In this document: positions 1 through 5,817 of the stretch, piece by piece
Layout of the letters: every line of letters begins with the position of its first letter
Position numbering within the stretch: the first letter of the stretch is position 1
Assembly (NCBI GenBank): GCA_025351555.1
Contig: JANXVS010000181.1
Coordinates: forward strand, 1 to 5,861
Origin: Pseudomonadota bacterium
GTDB taxonomy: Bacteria; Pseudomonadota; Gammaproteobacteria; Xanthomonadales; Rhodanobacteraceae
Direction: 5' to 3'
Length of the DNA stretch: 5,861 nucleotides
Notes under the pieces: model-generated
Told to the model about the DNA's origin: nothing
Seen by the model: the letters and a program-made list of their open reading frames with translations, nothing else
Database searches by the model: none
Made by a program: the position numbers and the translations under genes

Positions 1-399
1 AAACCGCTGCTGGCCCAAACCCTGAATTCGTTCAATCAGGACTCAGACCATATTCGCAAGCAGATGCAGCCCGGCGGCACGTACGAACATACGCCAGATG
101 CGGACAAGGCGCGCGTCGAAGGGCGTCTGACCGATATGTACAAGCTGTTGCAGGCGCATACTTCATCCGAAATGAATGAATCGGACAAAGTGGCGCTGGT
201 GAATGCTCAGGAAGAAATCAATGGCATCCTGCAGCACAACGACAGCAATCGCCTGGTTTGCGAGCATGTGGCGCCGGTGGGTTCGCACCGGCCGGTTACC
301 AGCTGCCAGACCTACGGCGCGATGATGGCGCGACAGCGCCAGGACCAGAAGTACCTGCAGGACCGGTCCAGAACCCCGCAGCTCAAAGGCGGGGGCTAA
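1..399 (+). CDS. C-terminal part of an uncharacterised protein (5' end outside window)
   Basis: The reading frame is open from the first base to the TAA at 397-399, giving 132 visible residues. The Met codon at 64 is in frame but nothing marks it as the true start, so the gene probably begins upstream of the window. The visible part is hydrophilic and probably helical, with many Gln, Lys, Asp and Glu residues and no membrane segment. Near the end lies a two-cysteine signature, C-x6-GSH-x5-C (visible residues 87-102), followed by a charged Arg/Gln-rich tail. Small exported proteins of unknown function in Xanthomonadales and some other proteobacteria often end this way, from memory of the family; the two cysteines could form a disulfide. 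No signal peptide can be checked because the N-terminus is missing. The function is unknown. It is separated from the next gene by 84 bp and is probably not part of that operon. Confidence 0.75.
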   Translation, partial: KPLLAQTLNSFNQDSDHIRKQMQPGGTYEHTPDADKARVEGRLTDMYKLLQAHTSSEMNESDKVALVNAQEEINGILQHNDSNRLVCEHVAPVGSHRPVTSCQTYGAMMARQRQDQKYLQDRSRTPQLKGGG

Positions 400-483
400 G
401 TTGGACGCATTGCACCTGTTTGCTTGTGGCCCACGCGCGGAGCAAGCTGTGCAACGTATTGTTTTTGTGTGGACCGATCGCGC
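400..483. other. Intergenic region upstream of the BlaI-type repressor
   Basis: This 84-bp gap should hold the promoter and operator of the blaI-M56 operon. A TTGCAC at 410-415 could be a -35 element and TATTGT at 457-462 could be a -10 element, but they are not correctly spaced with each other. The dyad TACA-N2-TGTA known for BlaI/MecI-type operators is not present. The only inverted repeat noticed is a 5-bp one (GCTTG at 422-426 with CAAGC at 443-447), which is too weak to call. No intrinsic terminator for the preceding gene is visible. Confidence 0.35.
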
Positions 484-900
484 ATGAGCCCGCGCCGCAA
501 CCCCGAAACGCCCTGGCCGACCGATGCCGAGCTCGGTATCCTGCAAGTGCTGTGGGAACGCGGCACGTGCACGGTGCGCGAAGTGCATGAAGCGCTCTAC
601 GGCGACGACGGCGCTGGATACACCACGGCGTTGAAGTTGATGCAGATCATGCACGCCAAGGGCCTGGTCGAACGCGACGACTCGCAGCGCGCTCATGTTT
701 ATCGTTCTGCGGTCAACAAGCAGCGCACGCAGAAGCGTTATCTGGCCGACATGGTGCAACGGCTGTTCAATGGCTCGCCGTCGCAAATGGTGTTGCACGC
801 TCTGGGCAATAACCCAGGGGCATCGCGTGAAGAACTCAAGGAGATTCGCGCGCTGCTGAACAAGATCGAATCGAACAAGATCGAATCGGAAGGGCGTTGA
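484..900 (+). CDS. blaI: BlaI/MecI/CopY family transcriptional repressor
   Basis: This encodes 138 residues, close to the usual 120-140 for BlaI/MecI repressors. Residues 10-75 form the winged helix-turn-helix: the family pattern of an early PTDAELGIL-VLWE helix, a GYTTALKLMQIM recognition helix around 45-57, then LVERD and the wing with HVYR. Residues 80-130 are the helical dimerisation region. Such proteins bind DNA as dimers and are usually inactivated when the partner M56 membrane protease receives a signal; that partner is the next gene, 2 bp downstream. The ATG at 484 is chosen because the family homology begins there; the TTG at 424 would add 20 Cys-rich residues unlike the family. No good Shine-Dalgarno precedes 484. 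The C-terminus carries a duplicated NKIES pentapeptide from a 15-bp tandem repeat. The symbol is the family name; beta-lactam involvement is not implied. Confidence 0.88.
   Translation: MSPRRNPETPWPTDAELGILQVLWERGTCTVREVHEALYGDDGAGYTTALKLMQIMHAKGLVERDDSQRAHVYRSAVNKQRTQKRYLADMVQRLFNGSPSQMVLHALGNNPGASREELKEIRALLNKIESNKIESEGR
859..888 (+). repeat. Perfect 15-bp tandem duplication in the 3' end of the repressor gene
   Basis: The 15-mer AACAAGATCGAATCG occurs twice head to tail (859-873 and 874-888) with no mismatch. It is in frame and encodes NKIES twice at the C-terminus of the repressor. The second copy runs directly into the ribosome binding site of the next gene. Confidence 0.95.
888..894 (+). 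promoter_or_regulatory. Ribosome binding site deciding the M56 peptidase start
   Basis: GGAAGGG lies 8 nt before the ATG at 903 and inside the last codons of the repressor. The alternative TTG at 897 would be only 2 nt from this site, so the ATG at 903 is preferred. The arrangement suggests translational coupling of the two genes. Confidence 0.7.
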
Positions 901-902
901 CC

Positions 903-2600
903 ATGGCGTTTTCCCAGGCATTCATCGCCGGCGTGGATGCGCTCGGCGCGGTGCTGCTGCATTTTCTGTGGCAGGGAGCGGCGTTGGGGTTGCTGTATGC
1001 ATTGTTGCGGCCGCTATGCATGAGCGTCGGCGCGCGCTATCGACTGGGTATGGGCATGCTGTTGGCGCTCGCGCTATGTCCGCTGGTGACTATCTTCTAC
1101 GTGTGGCCTGTCGAGGGTGTAGCCACCTTGGCGACCACGGTTTTGGCGCCAGCGCTGGCCGGTTCGGTCGCCGCGATCGCCGACAGCGCAGCATTGGATT
1201 TGCGGCTGCGCGAATTTCTGCCGTGGCTGGTGGCGGTGTGGATATGCGGCGTCGTCGTCATCGCCCTTCGTTCGTTGTGGCACTGGCGGCGTCTGGCACG
1301 GTTGGTGCGTCACGCCGCGATTCCGCTGCCGCAGTGGGAGGCAAAACTGACGCAGATGTGCCAGCGTTTCGGCCTGTGGCGTCCGGTGCGACTGCTTGCC
1401 TCGGCCAAAGTGGACACGCCGATGCTGATCGGCTGGATCAAACCCGTCATCCTGCTGCCGTTGGGCATGCTCAGCGGATTTTCCACGCATCAGATCGAAC
1501 TTATCATCGCGCATGAACTCGGCCATGTGCGACGCTGGGATTATCTGGCCAACCTGATGCAAGTGGTGATCGAAACCGTGCTGTTCTATCACCCGGTCGT
1601 GCACTGGATTTCGCGCGACGTGCGCAATGCGCGTGAAAACTGCTGCGACGACTTGGTATTGAGTCTGGCCAAGGGCAATCCGCTCACGTACGCGCGTGCG
1701 CTGGCGGATCTGGAAGAGCTGCGCCACGATCTGGATGTCGTGGCGCCCGCACTTGGCGCCACTGGCGGTGTGCTGCTTGCGCGTATCCGCCGCATCGTCG
1801 GCGCCGAAGGCCGCGACCCGCTGCCGCGCAACAACGCCTGGCCGATCTTGTTGGCGGTAGCCGCGATAGTTTGTCTGGCCCTTCGGCCGCAGCATTCCCT
1901 GCCCGATCTGACCACAGCCGACGCTATCCAGCACGACCTTGCAGCAGCGTTGGCGAACGCCCCGGCGCAGAGCCTGGCCGTGATCAGCGGCAACCCGCAG
2001 CTTGCGAACAGTGTCAATCGGCCAAAGCTGATCGCGGTGCCCACTGCGGTTGCAGCTGTCGATTCAAAGCCCGTGATGTCCATGCCGATGGCCGAGCCGG
2101 CAGTCCCACCCGATGCGTCAGCACCGGTAAAGGTGCTGATTGCGCGTCCACATATAGACAAGGTCGCCTTCGCGGCGAATCCGCAAGTGCACGACATCGC
2201 GCCGTCGCGGGCGCTGCCATTGATTGCGGCGCTACCCGATGCGGCTGATCTTGTCCAAACCGCGGTGTCCGAGTTGCCGGTGCGCGTGCACGTCGTGCCA
2301 CCCACCTACCCGCAACGCGCGATGTCTGCTCGCATCCAGGGCAATGTGGAACTGCAATACAGCATCGCTGCGGACGGCAGCGTGCGCGATGTCCGGGTGC
2401 TGCACGCGCAGCCGGACGGCGTCTTCGATGCGGCGGCGCAGGCTGCGCTCAGCCAGTGGCGGTTTGAACCGTCCGCACATGTGGATGCCGGCGCGCGCTA
2501 CACCCAGAATTTCGCCTTCACTCTGGCCGCAAACAGCGCCGCCAAGTCAAAATGCCAGCAGATTATCGGCTCGCTGGTCTGCCGACACCCGGACTATTAA
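903..2600 (+). CDS. M56 family (BlaR1-like) membrane metallopeptidase with C-terminal TonB domain
   Basis: This encodes 565 residues. Three predicted membrane helices (about 19-36, 49-70, 105-126) precede a cytoplasmic peptidase region with the zinc motif HELGH at 204-208 and a downstream ENCCDD (245-250) whose Glu is the likely third zinc ligand, as in BlaR1/MecR1. A fourth helix lies at about 309-327. After it comes an Ala/Pro-rich linker to about 460 and then a TonB C-terminal domain (about 464-543) with PPTYP, a GNVELQYSI strand, DGSV and a final WRFEP. A short tail has two Cys (551, 560). In BlaR1 the position after the last helix is a penicillin-binding sensor; here it is absent. By analogy the protein senses an envelope signal and cleaves or releases the BlaI-type repressor encoded just upstream. 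The signal is unknown. M56-TonB proteins of this architecture are familiar in Xanthomonadales and Bacteroidetes-type genomes, so the fusion itself is not new. Confidence 0.88.
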   Translation: MAFSQAFIAGVDALGAVLLHFLWQGAALGLLYALLRPLCMSVGARYRLGMGMLLALALCPLVTIFYVWPVEGVATLATTVLAPALAGSVAAIADSAALDLRLREFLPWLVAVWICGVVVIALRSLWHWRRLARLVRHAAIPLPQWEAKLTQMCQRFGLWRPVRLLASAKVDTPMLIGWIKPVILLPLGMLSGFSTHQIELIIAHELGHVRRWDYLANLMQVVIETVLFYHPVVHWISRDVRNARENCCDDLVLSLAKGNPLTYARALADLEELRHDLDVVAPALGATGGVLLARIRRIVGAEGRDPLPRNNAWPILLAVAAIVCLALRPQHSLPDLTTADAIQHDLAAALANAPAQSLAVISGNPQLANSVNRPKLIAVPTAVAAVDSKPVMSMPMAEPAVPPDASAPVKVLIARPHIDKVAFAANPQVHDIAPSRALPLIAALPDAADLVQTAVSELPVRVHVVPPTYPQRAMSARIQGNVELQYSIAADGSVRDVRVLHAQPDGVFDAAAQAALSQWRFEPSAHVDAGARYTQNFAFTLAANSAAKSKCQQIIGSLVCRHPDY

Positions 2601-2617
2601 CGAAAGCCCGAGGCGGC

Positions 2618-2651
2618 CTTAACAGGAATTTAATCGCGCCGCGCATAGTAT
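2618..2651 (+). promoter_or_regulatory. Candidate OmpR/PmrA-type box with -10 element
   Basis: CTTAA at 2618-2622 and TTTAA at 2629-2633 form a direct repeat with an 11-bp period, one helical turn. This matches the general form YTTAA-N6-YTTAA bound by PmrA/QseB-like OmpR-family regulators. The sequence TAGTAT at 2646-2651 (four of six to TATAAT) begins 12 bp after the second half-site, the spacing usual for promoters activated by such regulators. TTAACA at 2619-2624 also looks like a -35 element, but is 21 bp from this -10. The expected transcript start is near 2659. Which regulator binds is unknown; ColR, encoded downstream, is one candidate. Confidence 0.45.
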
Positions 2652-2658
2652 CGGCTCC

Positions 2659-2786
2659 ACTGTAAGTTCTGCTCGACACTCCTAAGTCAGGTCAGGTGAC
2701 AGGCAGATTACGGTAATCGGGGCAGTAGCTTTAGGCCCAAGCGAGGTGTGTTCCCCCAATGACACCTCCTTGGGCCTTTTTCTTTT
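2659..2786 (+). ncRNA. Candidate structured small RNA (or terminated leader of colR)
   Basis: The region from the predicted start to the end of the terminator T-tract is about 128 nt and folds almost completely by eye. Hairpin 1 spans 2681-2703: CCT and GTCA pair with TGAC and AGG around a 7-nt loop, with an AA bulge. Hairpin 2 is GATTA-CGG-TAATC at 2706-2718. Both may be enclosed by a helix pairing CTGC (2669-2672) with GCAG (2722-2725), and AAG (2664-2666) with CTT (2729-2731). A Rho-independent terminator follows at 2733-2786. No convincing reading frame lies inside. C-rich stretches (ACTCCT at 2678-2683, CCCCC at 2753-2757, CACCTCCTT at 2763-2771) could pair with Shine-Dalgarno sequences. 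No known family is recognised. Alternatives are a 3' untranslated region of the M56 gene or a 5' leader of colR. Confidence 0.45.
2733..2786 (+). terminator. Strong Rho-independent terminator
   Basis: The 5' arm AGGCCCAA (2733-2740) pairs with TTGGGCCT (2770-2777). A small internal loop (GCG at 2741-2743 opposite CC at 2768-2769) separates this from an inner 6-bp stem, AGGTGT (2744-2749) with ACACCT (2762-2767). The 12-nt apical loop contains five C. A T-rich tract TTTTTCTTTT closes it at 2777-2786. It ends transcription coming from the candidate RNA promoter or from the M56 gene, and lies 84 bp before the colR start. Confidence 0.88.
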
Positions 2787-2870
2787 GTGAAGCCGACGTG
2801 CCGATCGCGGGAACTCTACCGCCGCCGCGCACTCAAGCAATCCTGCCTCCACGCGAGTAAGCTTTCCCTT

Positions 2871-3557
2871 ATGCGAATTCTGGTAGTCGAAGACAACAGC
2901 GACATCGCCGCAAACATCGGCGATTATCTTGAAGACAAGGGCCATGTGGTGGATTTCGCCGGGGATGGCGTGACCGGTCTGCATCTGGCCGTGGTGCATA
3001 CTTTCGATGCGATCGTGCTCGATCTGACCTTGCCCGGCATGGATGGGCTGGAACTGTGCAGGAAGCTGCGCCAGGAGGCTCGCCGGCAGACGCCGGTACT
3101 CATGCTCACCGCACGCGATGCGCTGGATCAGAAGCTGACCGGGTTTGAATCCGGCGCCGACGACTACATGGTCAAGCCCTTCGCGCTGCAGGAACTCGAG
3201 GCGCGCCTGACCGTGCTGGCGCGGCGCGGTAAAGGTGTACAAAGCCGCATTTTGCAATTGGCTGATCTGGCCTACAATCTCGATACGCTCGTGGTCACCC
3301 GTGGCGGCAAGTCGATCCAGCTCAATCCGATCGGCTTGAAGCTGCTGCAGCATTTGATGGAATCGAGCCCGTCTGTGGTCACCCGCCAGGATCTGGAAAC
3401 TCGAGTCTGGGGCGAAGAACTGCCGGATAGCGATTCCCTGCGTGTGCACATTCACGGCCTGCGCGCGGTAATCGACAAACCCTTCGAAAAACCGCTGATC
3501 CAGACCCGCCACGGCATCGGCTACCGCATGGTCGATCCCGATGTCGCTGTAGTCTGA
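2871..3557 (+). CDS. colR: OmpR/PhoB-family response regulator, ColR-type
   Basis: This encodes 228 residues, standard for the family. The receiver domain (1-115) has the acidic pair E7/D8, phospho-acceptor D51 in IVLDLTLPG, T80 and K102 in VKPF. The winged-helix DNA-binding domain (about 128-222) has LNPIGLKLL, the segment WGEELPDSDSLRVHIHGLR, then IDKPFEKPL and RHGIGYR; this combination is characteristic of ColR of Pseudomonas and its Xanthomonas relative (also named VgrR). Known ColR proteins control envelope lipid-modifying and metal-response genes. The ATG at 2871 starts directly with MRILVVED; a GTG at 2787 would add 28 unrelated residues and overlap the terminator. Ribosome binding is poor (only GAGTAAG at 2855-2861). 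The sensor kinase follows after 20 bp. The strong terminator upstream implies its own promoter or read-through. Confidence 0.85.
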   Translation: MRILVVEDNSDIAANIGDYLEDKGHVVDFAGDGVTGLHLAVVHTFDAIVLDLTLPGMDGLELCRKLRQEARRQTPVLMLTARDALDQKLTGFESGADDYMVKPFALQELEARLTVLARRGKGVQSRILQLADLAYNLDTLVVTRGGKSIQLNPIGLKLLQHLMESSPSVVTRQDLETRVWGEELPDSDSLRVHIHGLRAVIDKPFEKPLIQTRHGIGYRMVDPDVAVV

Positions 3558-3577
3558 TCGTCGGCGGCGTCTGCTAG

Positions 3578-4888
3578 ATGGCCCGGATCCAGTATCGACG
3601 CCGGCTTCGCAGCCGCATCATCATTTCTTTTGCGTTGTTCGGGCTGGGGCTCACGGCGCTGTTCGCCGCCGCGACGATTTACATGCGCGCGCGCCTGGAA
3701 GATCAGCTGATCAACAATACGCTGGAACGCGAAGTCAAGAATTTCGCCGACTTCAAACGCCAGCACCCCGAACCGGATGCACGTTGGGGCATGACGATCT
3801 ACTTCGCCGATATCTACAGCGCGAACAAATTCGCCAATATTCCGTTTGCTTGGCAGCGATACGACACGGGTGTCTACGATATCGAGCAACTTGGCGACGA
3901 GGGCAAGATCCGGCCCTACAAGCTCGCCGTCTTCAAGGATGCCGACTATTGGGCATTCCTGCGCTTTGATCAGAGCACGCAAAAACTTGGCGAACGCCAA
4001 TTGCTGACGTCGCTGGTCGGTGCCGTGTTCGCCTTCGCGATTCTGTCCTTGCTGATTGGGCGCTGGCTGTCGGTGCGCGTGATGAGTCCGGTCACTGAAC
4101 TCGCCGCGCGCGTGCAGGCAATGGGGCGCACCGGCAAAGCCCAGCCGCTGCGGCCGCATTTCGAGGATGATGAAGTCGGCCAGCTTGCCGGAGCTCTCGA
4201 TGATTATTCCGACAAGCTCACCGCCCTGGTCGAGCGCGACCGCGAATTCAACGCCGACGTCAGCCACGAGTTGCGCACGCCGCTGGCGGTGATCGCCACG
4301 ACAACCGAGCTGCTGCTCACCGCCGAGAATATTCCGGACAAGGTGCGCGAACGCTTGAAGCGCATCGAGCGCGCCTCGCGCCAGTCGAACGAACTGACTA
4401 ACGCTTTGCTGCTGCTGTCACGCAGCGAACGCAGCGCGCCGGTCGATGGCGAGACCACGGATGTGGCGAAGGTGGTCGAGCAAGTCATCGACGTCTATCG
4501 TTCGCATCTGGGCCGCAAACCTGTCGACGTGAAGGTGCTCGTCGAGCGTGCCATCGAGGTCGTCGCGCCGTCGTCGGTGGTCGCAGTCGCGCTCGGCAAT
4601 CTGATCGGCAACGCGTTCAAGTACACGCCGCATGGCGACGTGATCATCACCATCGGCGCGGTGACGGGGAAAGTGACGGTCGAGGATTCGGGCCCCGGCA
4701 TCAAGGCCGAAGATGCCGAAAAACTGTTCGAGCGCGGCATCCGCGGCGAGGGTGCAACCGGCAAGGGTGCGGGCCTGGGCCTGGCGATCGTGCGCCGTTT
4801 GTGCGAACTCTACGACTGGCGCGTCTCGCTCGCGCCGCGCCCACAAGGCGGCGCGGTGGCGACGCTGGATTTCCGTTTGCGCGATTGA
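3578..4888 (+). CDS. colS: Sensor histidine kinase, ColS-type
   Basis: This encodes 436 residues. An Arg-rich N-terminus is followed by a membrane helix (about 13-36), a periplasmic sensor of about 105 residues, a second helix (about 142-164), a HAMP linker (about 165-215), and the HisKA domain with phospho-acceptor H230 in DVSHELRTPL. The catalytic domain shows the N box (N341, N345 in NLIGNAFKYT), the DSGPGI box (370-375) and the glycine-rich GKGAGLGLAIV (396-406). It should phosphorylate the ColR-type regulator encoded 20 bp upstream. An in-frame TAG sits directly before the ATG at 3578, so no longer start exists; the ribosome binding site is weak. The sensor region has many Asp, Glu and aromatic residues but no strict ExxE motif, the metal-binding feature reported for ColS of Pseudomonas and VgrS of Xanthomonas. 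The ligand here is therefore uncertain. Confidence 0.85.
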   Translation: MARIQYRRRLRSRIIISFALFGLGLTALFAAATIYMRARLEDQLINNTLEREVKNFADFKRQHPEPDARWGMTIYFADIYSANKFANIPFAWQRYDTGVYDIEQLGDEGKIRPYKLAVFKDADYWAFLRFDQSTQKLGERQLLTSLVGAVFAFAILSLLIGRWLSVRVMSPVTELAARVQAMGRTGKAQPLRPHFEDDEVGQLAGALDDYSDKLTALVERDREFNADVSHELRTPLAVIATTTELLLTAENIPDKVRERLKRIERASRQSNELTNALLLLSRSERSAPVDGETTDVAKVVEQVIDVYRSHLGRKPVDVKVLVERAIEVVAPSSVVAVALGNLIGNAFKYTPHGDVIITIGAVTGKVTVEDSGPGIKAEDAEKLFERGIRGEGATGKGAGLGLAIVRRLCELYDWRVSLAPRPQGGAVATLDFRLRD

Positions 4889-4896
4889 GTGTCCGT

Positions 4897-5817
4897 TCAG
4901 CCGACCGGTTCAAGCCAACCGCGCTTGTCCGCTGTCGTGCCGTCAAAAAGTCCAAAAAACAATTCTTGTACTTTTCCCGTCAGCGGCCCGGGCTTGCCGG
5001 TGCCAACCGGCTTGCCGTCGACCGAGCGGATTGGCGTGATCTCGGCGGCGGTGCCGCACATGAACAGTTCATCGCACAGATATAGATATTCCCGCGGAAT
5101 ATCGCGCTCGATCACTTCGATGCCCACATCGCGCGCGAGCGTGATGATCGTGTTGCGGGTGATGCCGTTGAGCAGCGCCGCGCTGATCGGCGTGGTGTGC
5201 AGCGCGCCGTCGAACACGAGGAACAGATTCTCGCCGGCGCCTTCGCTGAGCAGGCCGGTCGAGGCCAGTGCGATGCCCTCCCCGAAGCCCAGACGCCGCG
5301 CTTCGCGCGCGATCAACTGGCCGGAAAGATAGTTGCCGCCGGCCTTGGCGCCGGAAGGAATCGTGTTTGGCGCAAACCGCTGCCAGCTCGACACACAGGC
5401 ATCGATACCTGCTTCCAGCACGCCGGCGCCCAGGTACGGACCCATCTCCCAGGCGGCCACGGCGACGTCGGTCGGTGTATCTGCGGACAAGCCGAAACCG
5501 CCGAGTCCGCGGAACGCGACCGGGCGCAGATAGGCACGATCGAGTTTGTTCGCGCCGATCACCGCGCGCGACGCCTGCGCCAGCTCGTCGAGCGAATACG
5601 GAATCGGCATATCGTATATTTTTGCAGAATGATACAAACGCTTCAGATGATCGGTCAGGCGGAAGATGGCCTGCCCCTTCGGTGTTGGATAACTGCGAAT
5701 GCCTTCGAACACCGACGAGCCGTAGTGCAGCGCATGCGCCATCACATGCGTCGTCGCTTCGGCCCAGGGTTTGATGGCACCGTTGTGCCAGATGTATTGC
5801 GGATATTGCTGCGCCAT
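4897..5817 (-). CDS. ilvE: Branched-chain amino acid aminotransferase (class IV, PLP-dependent)
   Basis: This encodes 306 residues, the normal length for IlvE. It transfers the amino group between glutamate and the 2-oxo acids of valine, leucine and isoleucine, in the cytoplasm. Visible family marks are HYGSSVFEGIRSY (31-43), AYLRPVAFRG (95-104), the PLP-binding lysine K158 in SGAKAGGNYLS, SEGAGENLF (191-199), and CGTAAEITPI (254-263), which binds the cofactor phosphate. The ATG at 5817 gives the usual N-terminus (YIWHNGAIKPW). Upstream, the only Shine-Dalgarno-like bases are a GCGAG about 9 nt before the start. The gene is transcribed towards colS and the two stop codons are 8 bp apart. It looks like an intact housekeeping gene; D-amino acid aminotransferase and aminodeoxychorismate lyase share the fold but are shorter and lack this combination of motifs. 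Confidence 0.93.
   Translation of the reverse strand: MAQQYPQYIWHNGAIKPWAEATTHVMAHALHYGSSVFEGIRSYPTPKGQAIFRLTDHLKRLYHSAKIYDMPIPYSLDELAQASRAVIGANKLDRAYLRPVAFRGLGGFGLSADTPTDVAVAAWEMGPYLGAGVLEAGIDACVSSWQRFAPNTIPSGAKAGGNYLSGQLIAREARRLGFGEGIALASTGLLSEGAGENLFLVFDGALHTTPISAALLNGITRNTIITLARDVGIEVIERDIPREYLYLCDELFMCGTAAEITPIRSVDGKPVGTGKPGPLTGKVQELFFGLFDGTTADKRGWLEPVG

Noticed and set aside
424..483. Longer repressor start at the TTG at 424
   Set aside because: The extra 20 residues are Cys-rich and not part of the BlaI fold; they would occupy the region expected to hold the promoter.
897..902. Protease start at the TTG at 897
   Set aside because: It would be only 2 nt from the ribosome binding site at 888-894; the ATG at 903 has proper spacing.
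163..921. Long minus-strand open frames over the repressor, protease, colR and colS genes
   Set aside because: They are opposite-strand reflections of GC-rich codon use in well-supported plus-strand genes and show no domain.
2603..2620. Possible terminator directly after the protease gene
   Set aside because: Only a 3-bp GCC/GGC stem forms and no T-tract follows; the strong terminator is at 2733-2786.
2759..2860. Small open frame of 33 codons beginning with ATG in the terminator loop and ending just before colR
   Set aside because: It starts inside the terminator hairpin, has no ribosome binding site (a CCCCC run precedes it), and its Pro-rich translation resembles no protein I know.
2787..2870. 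Longer colR start at the GTG at 2787
   Set aside because: It adds 28 residues unlike any receiver domain and begins at the edge of the terminator T-tract; the family N-terminus MRILVVED begins at 2871.
5605..5640. AT-rich stretch inside ilvE that looks like a promoter
   Set aside because: It encodes the conserved IlvE segment around YHSAKIYDM, and no gene start lies nearby that would need it.
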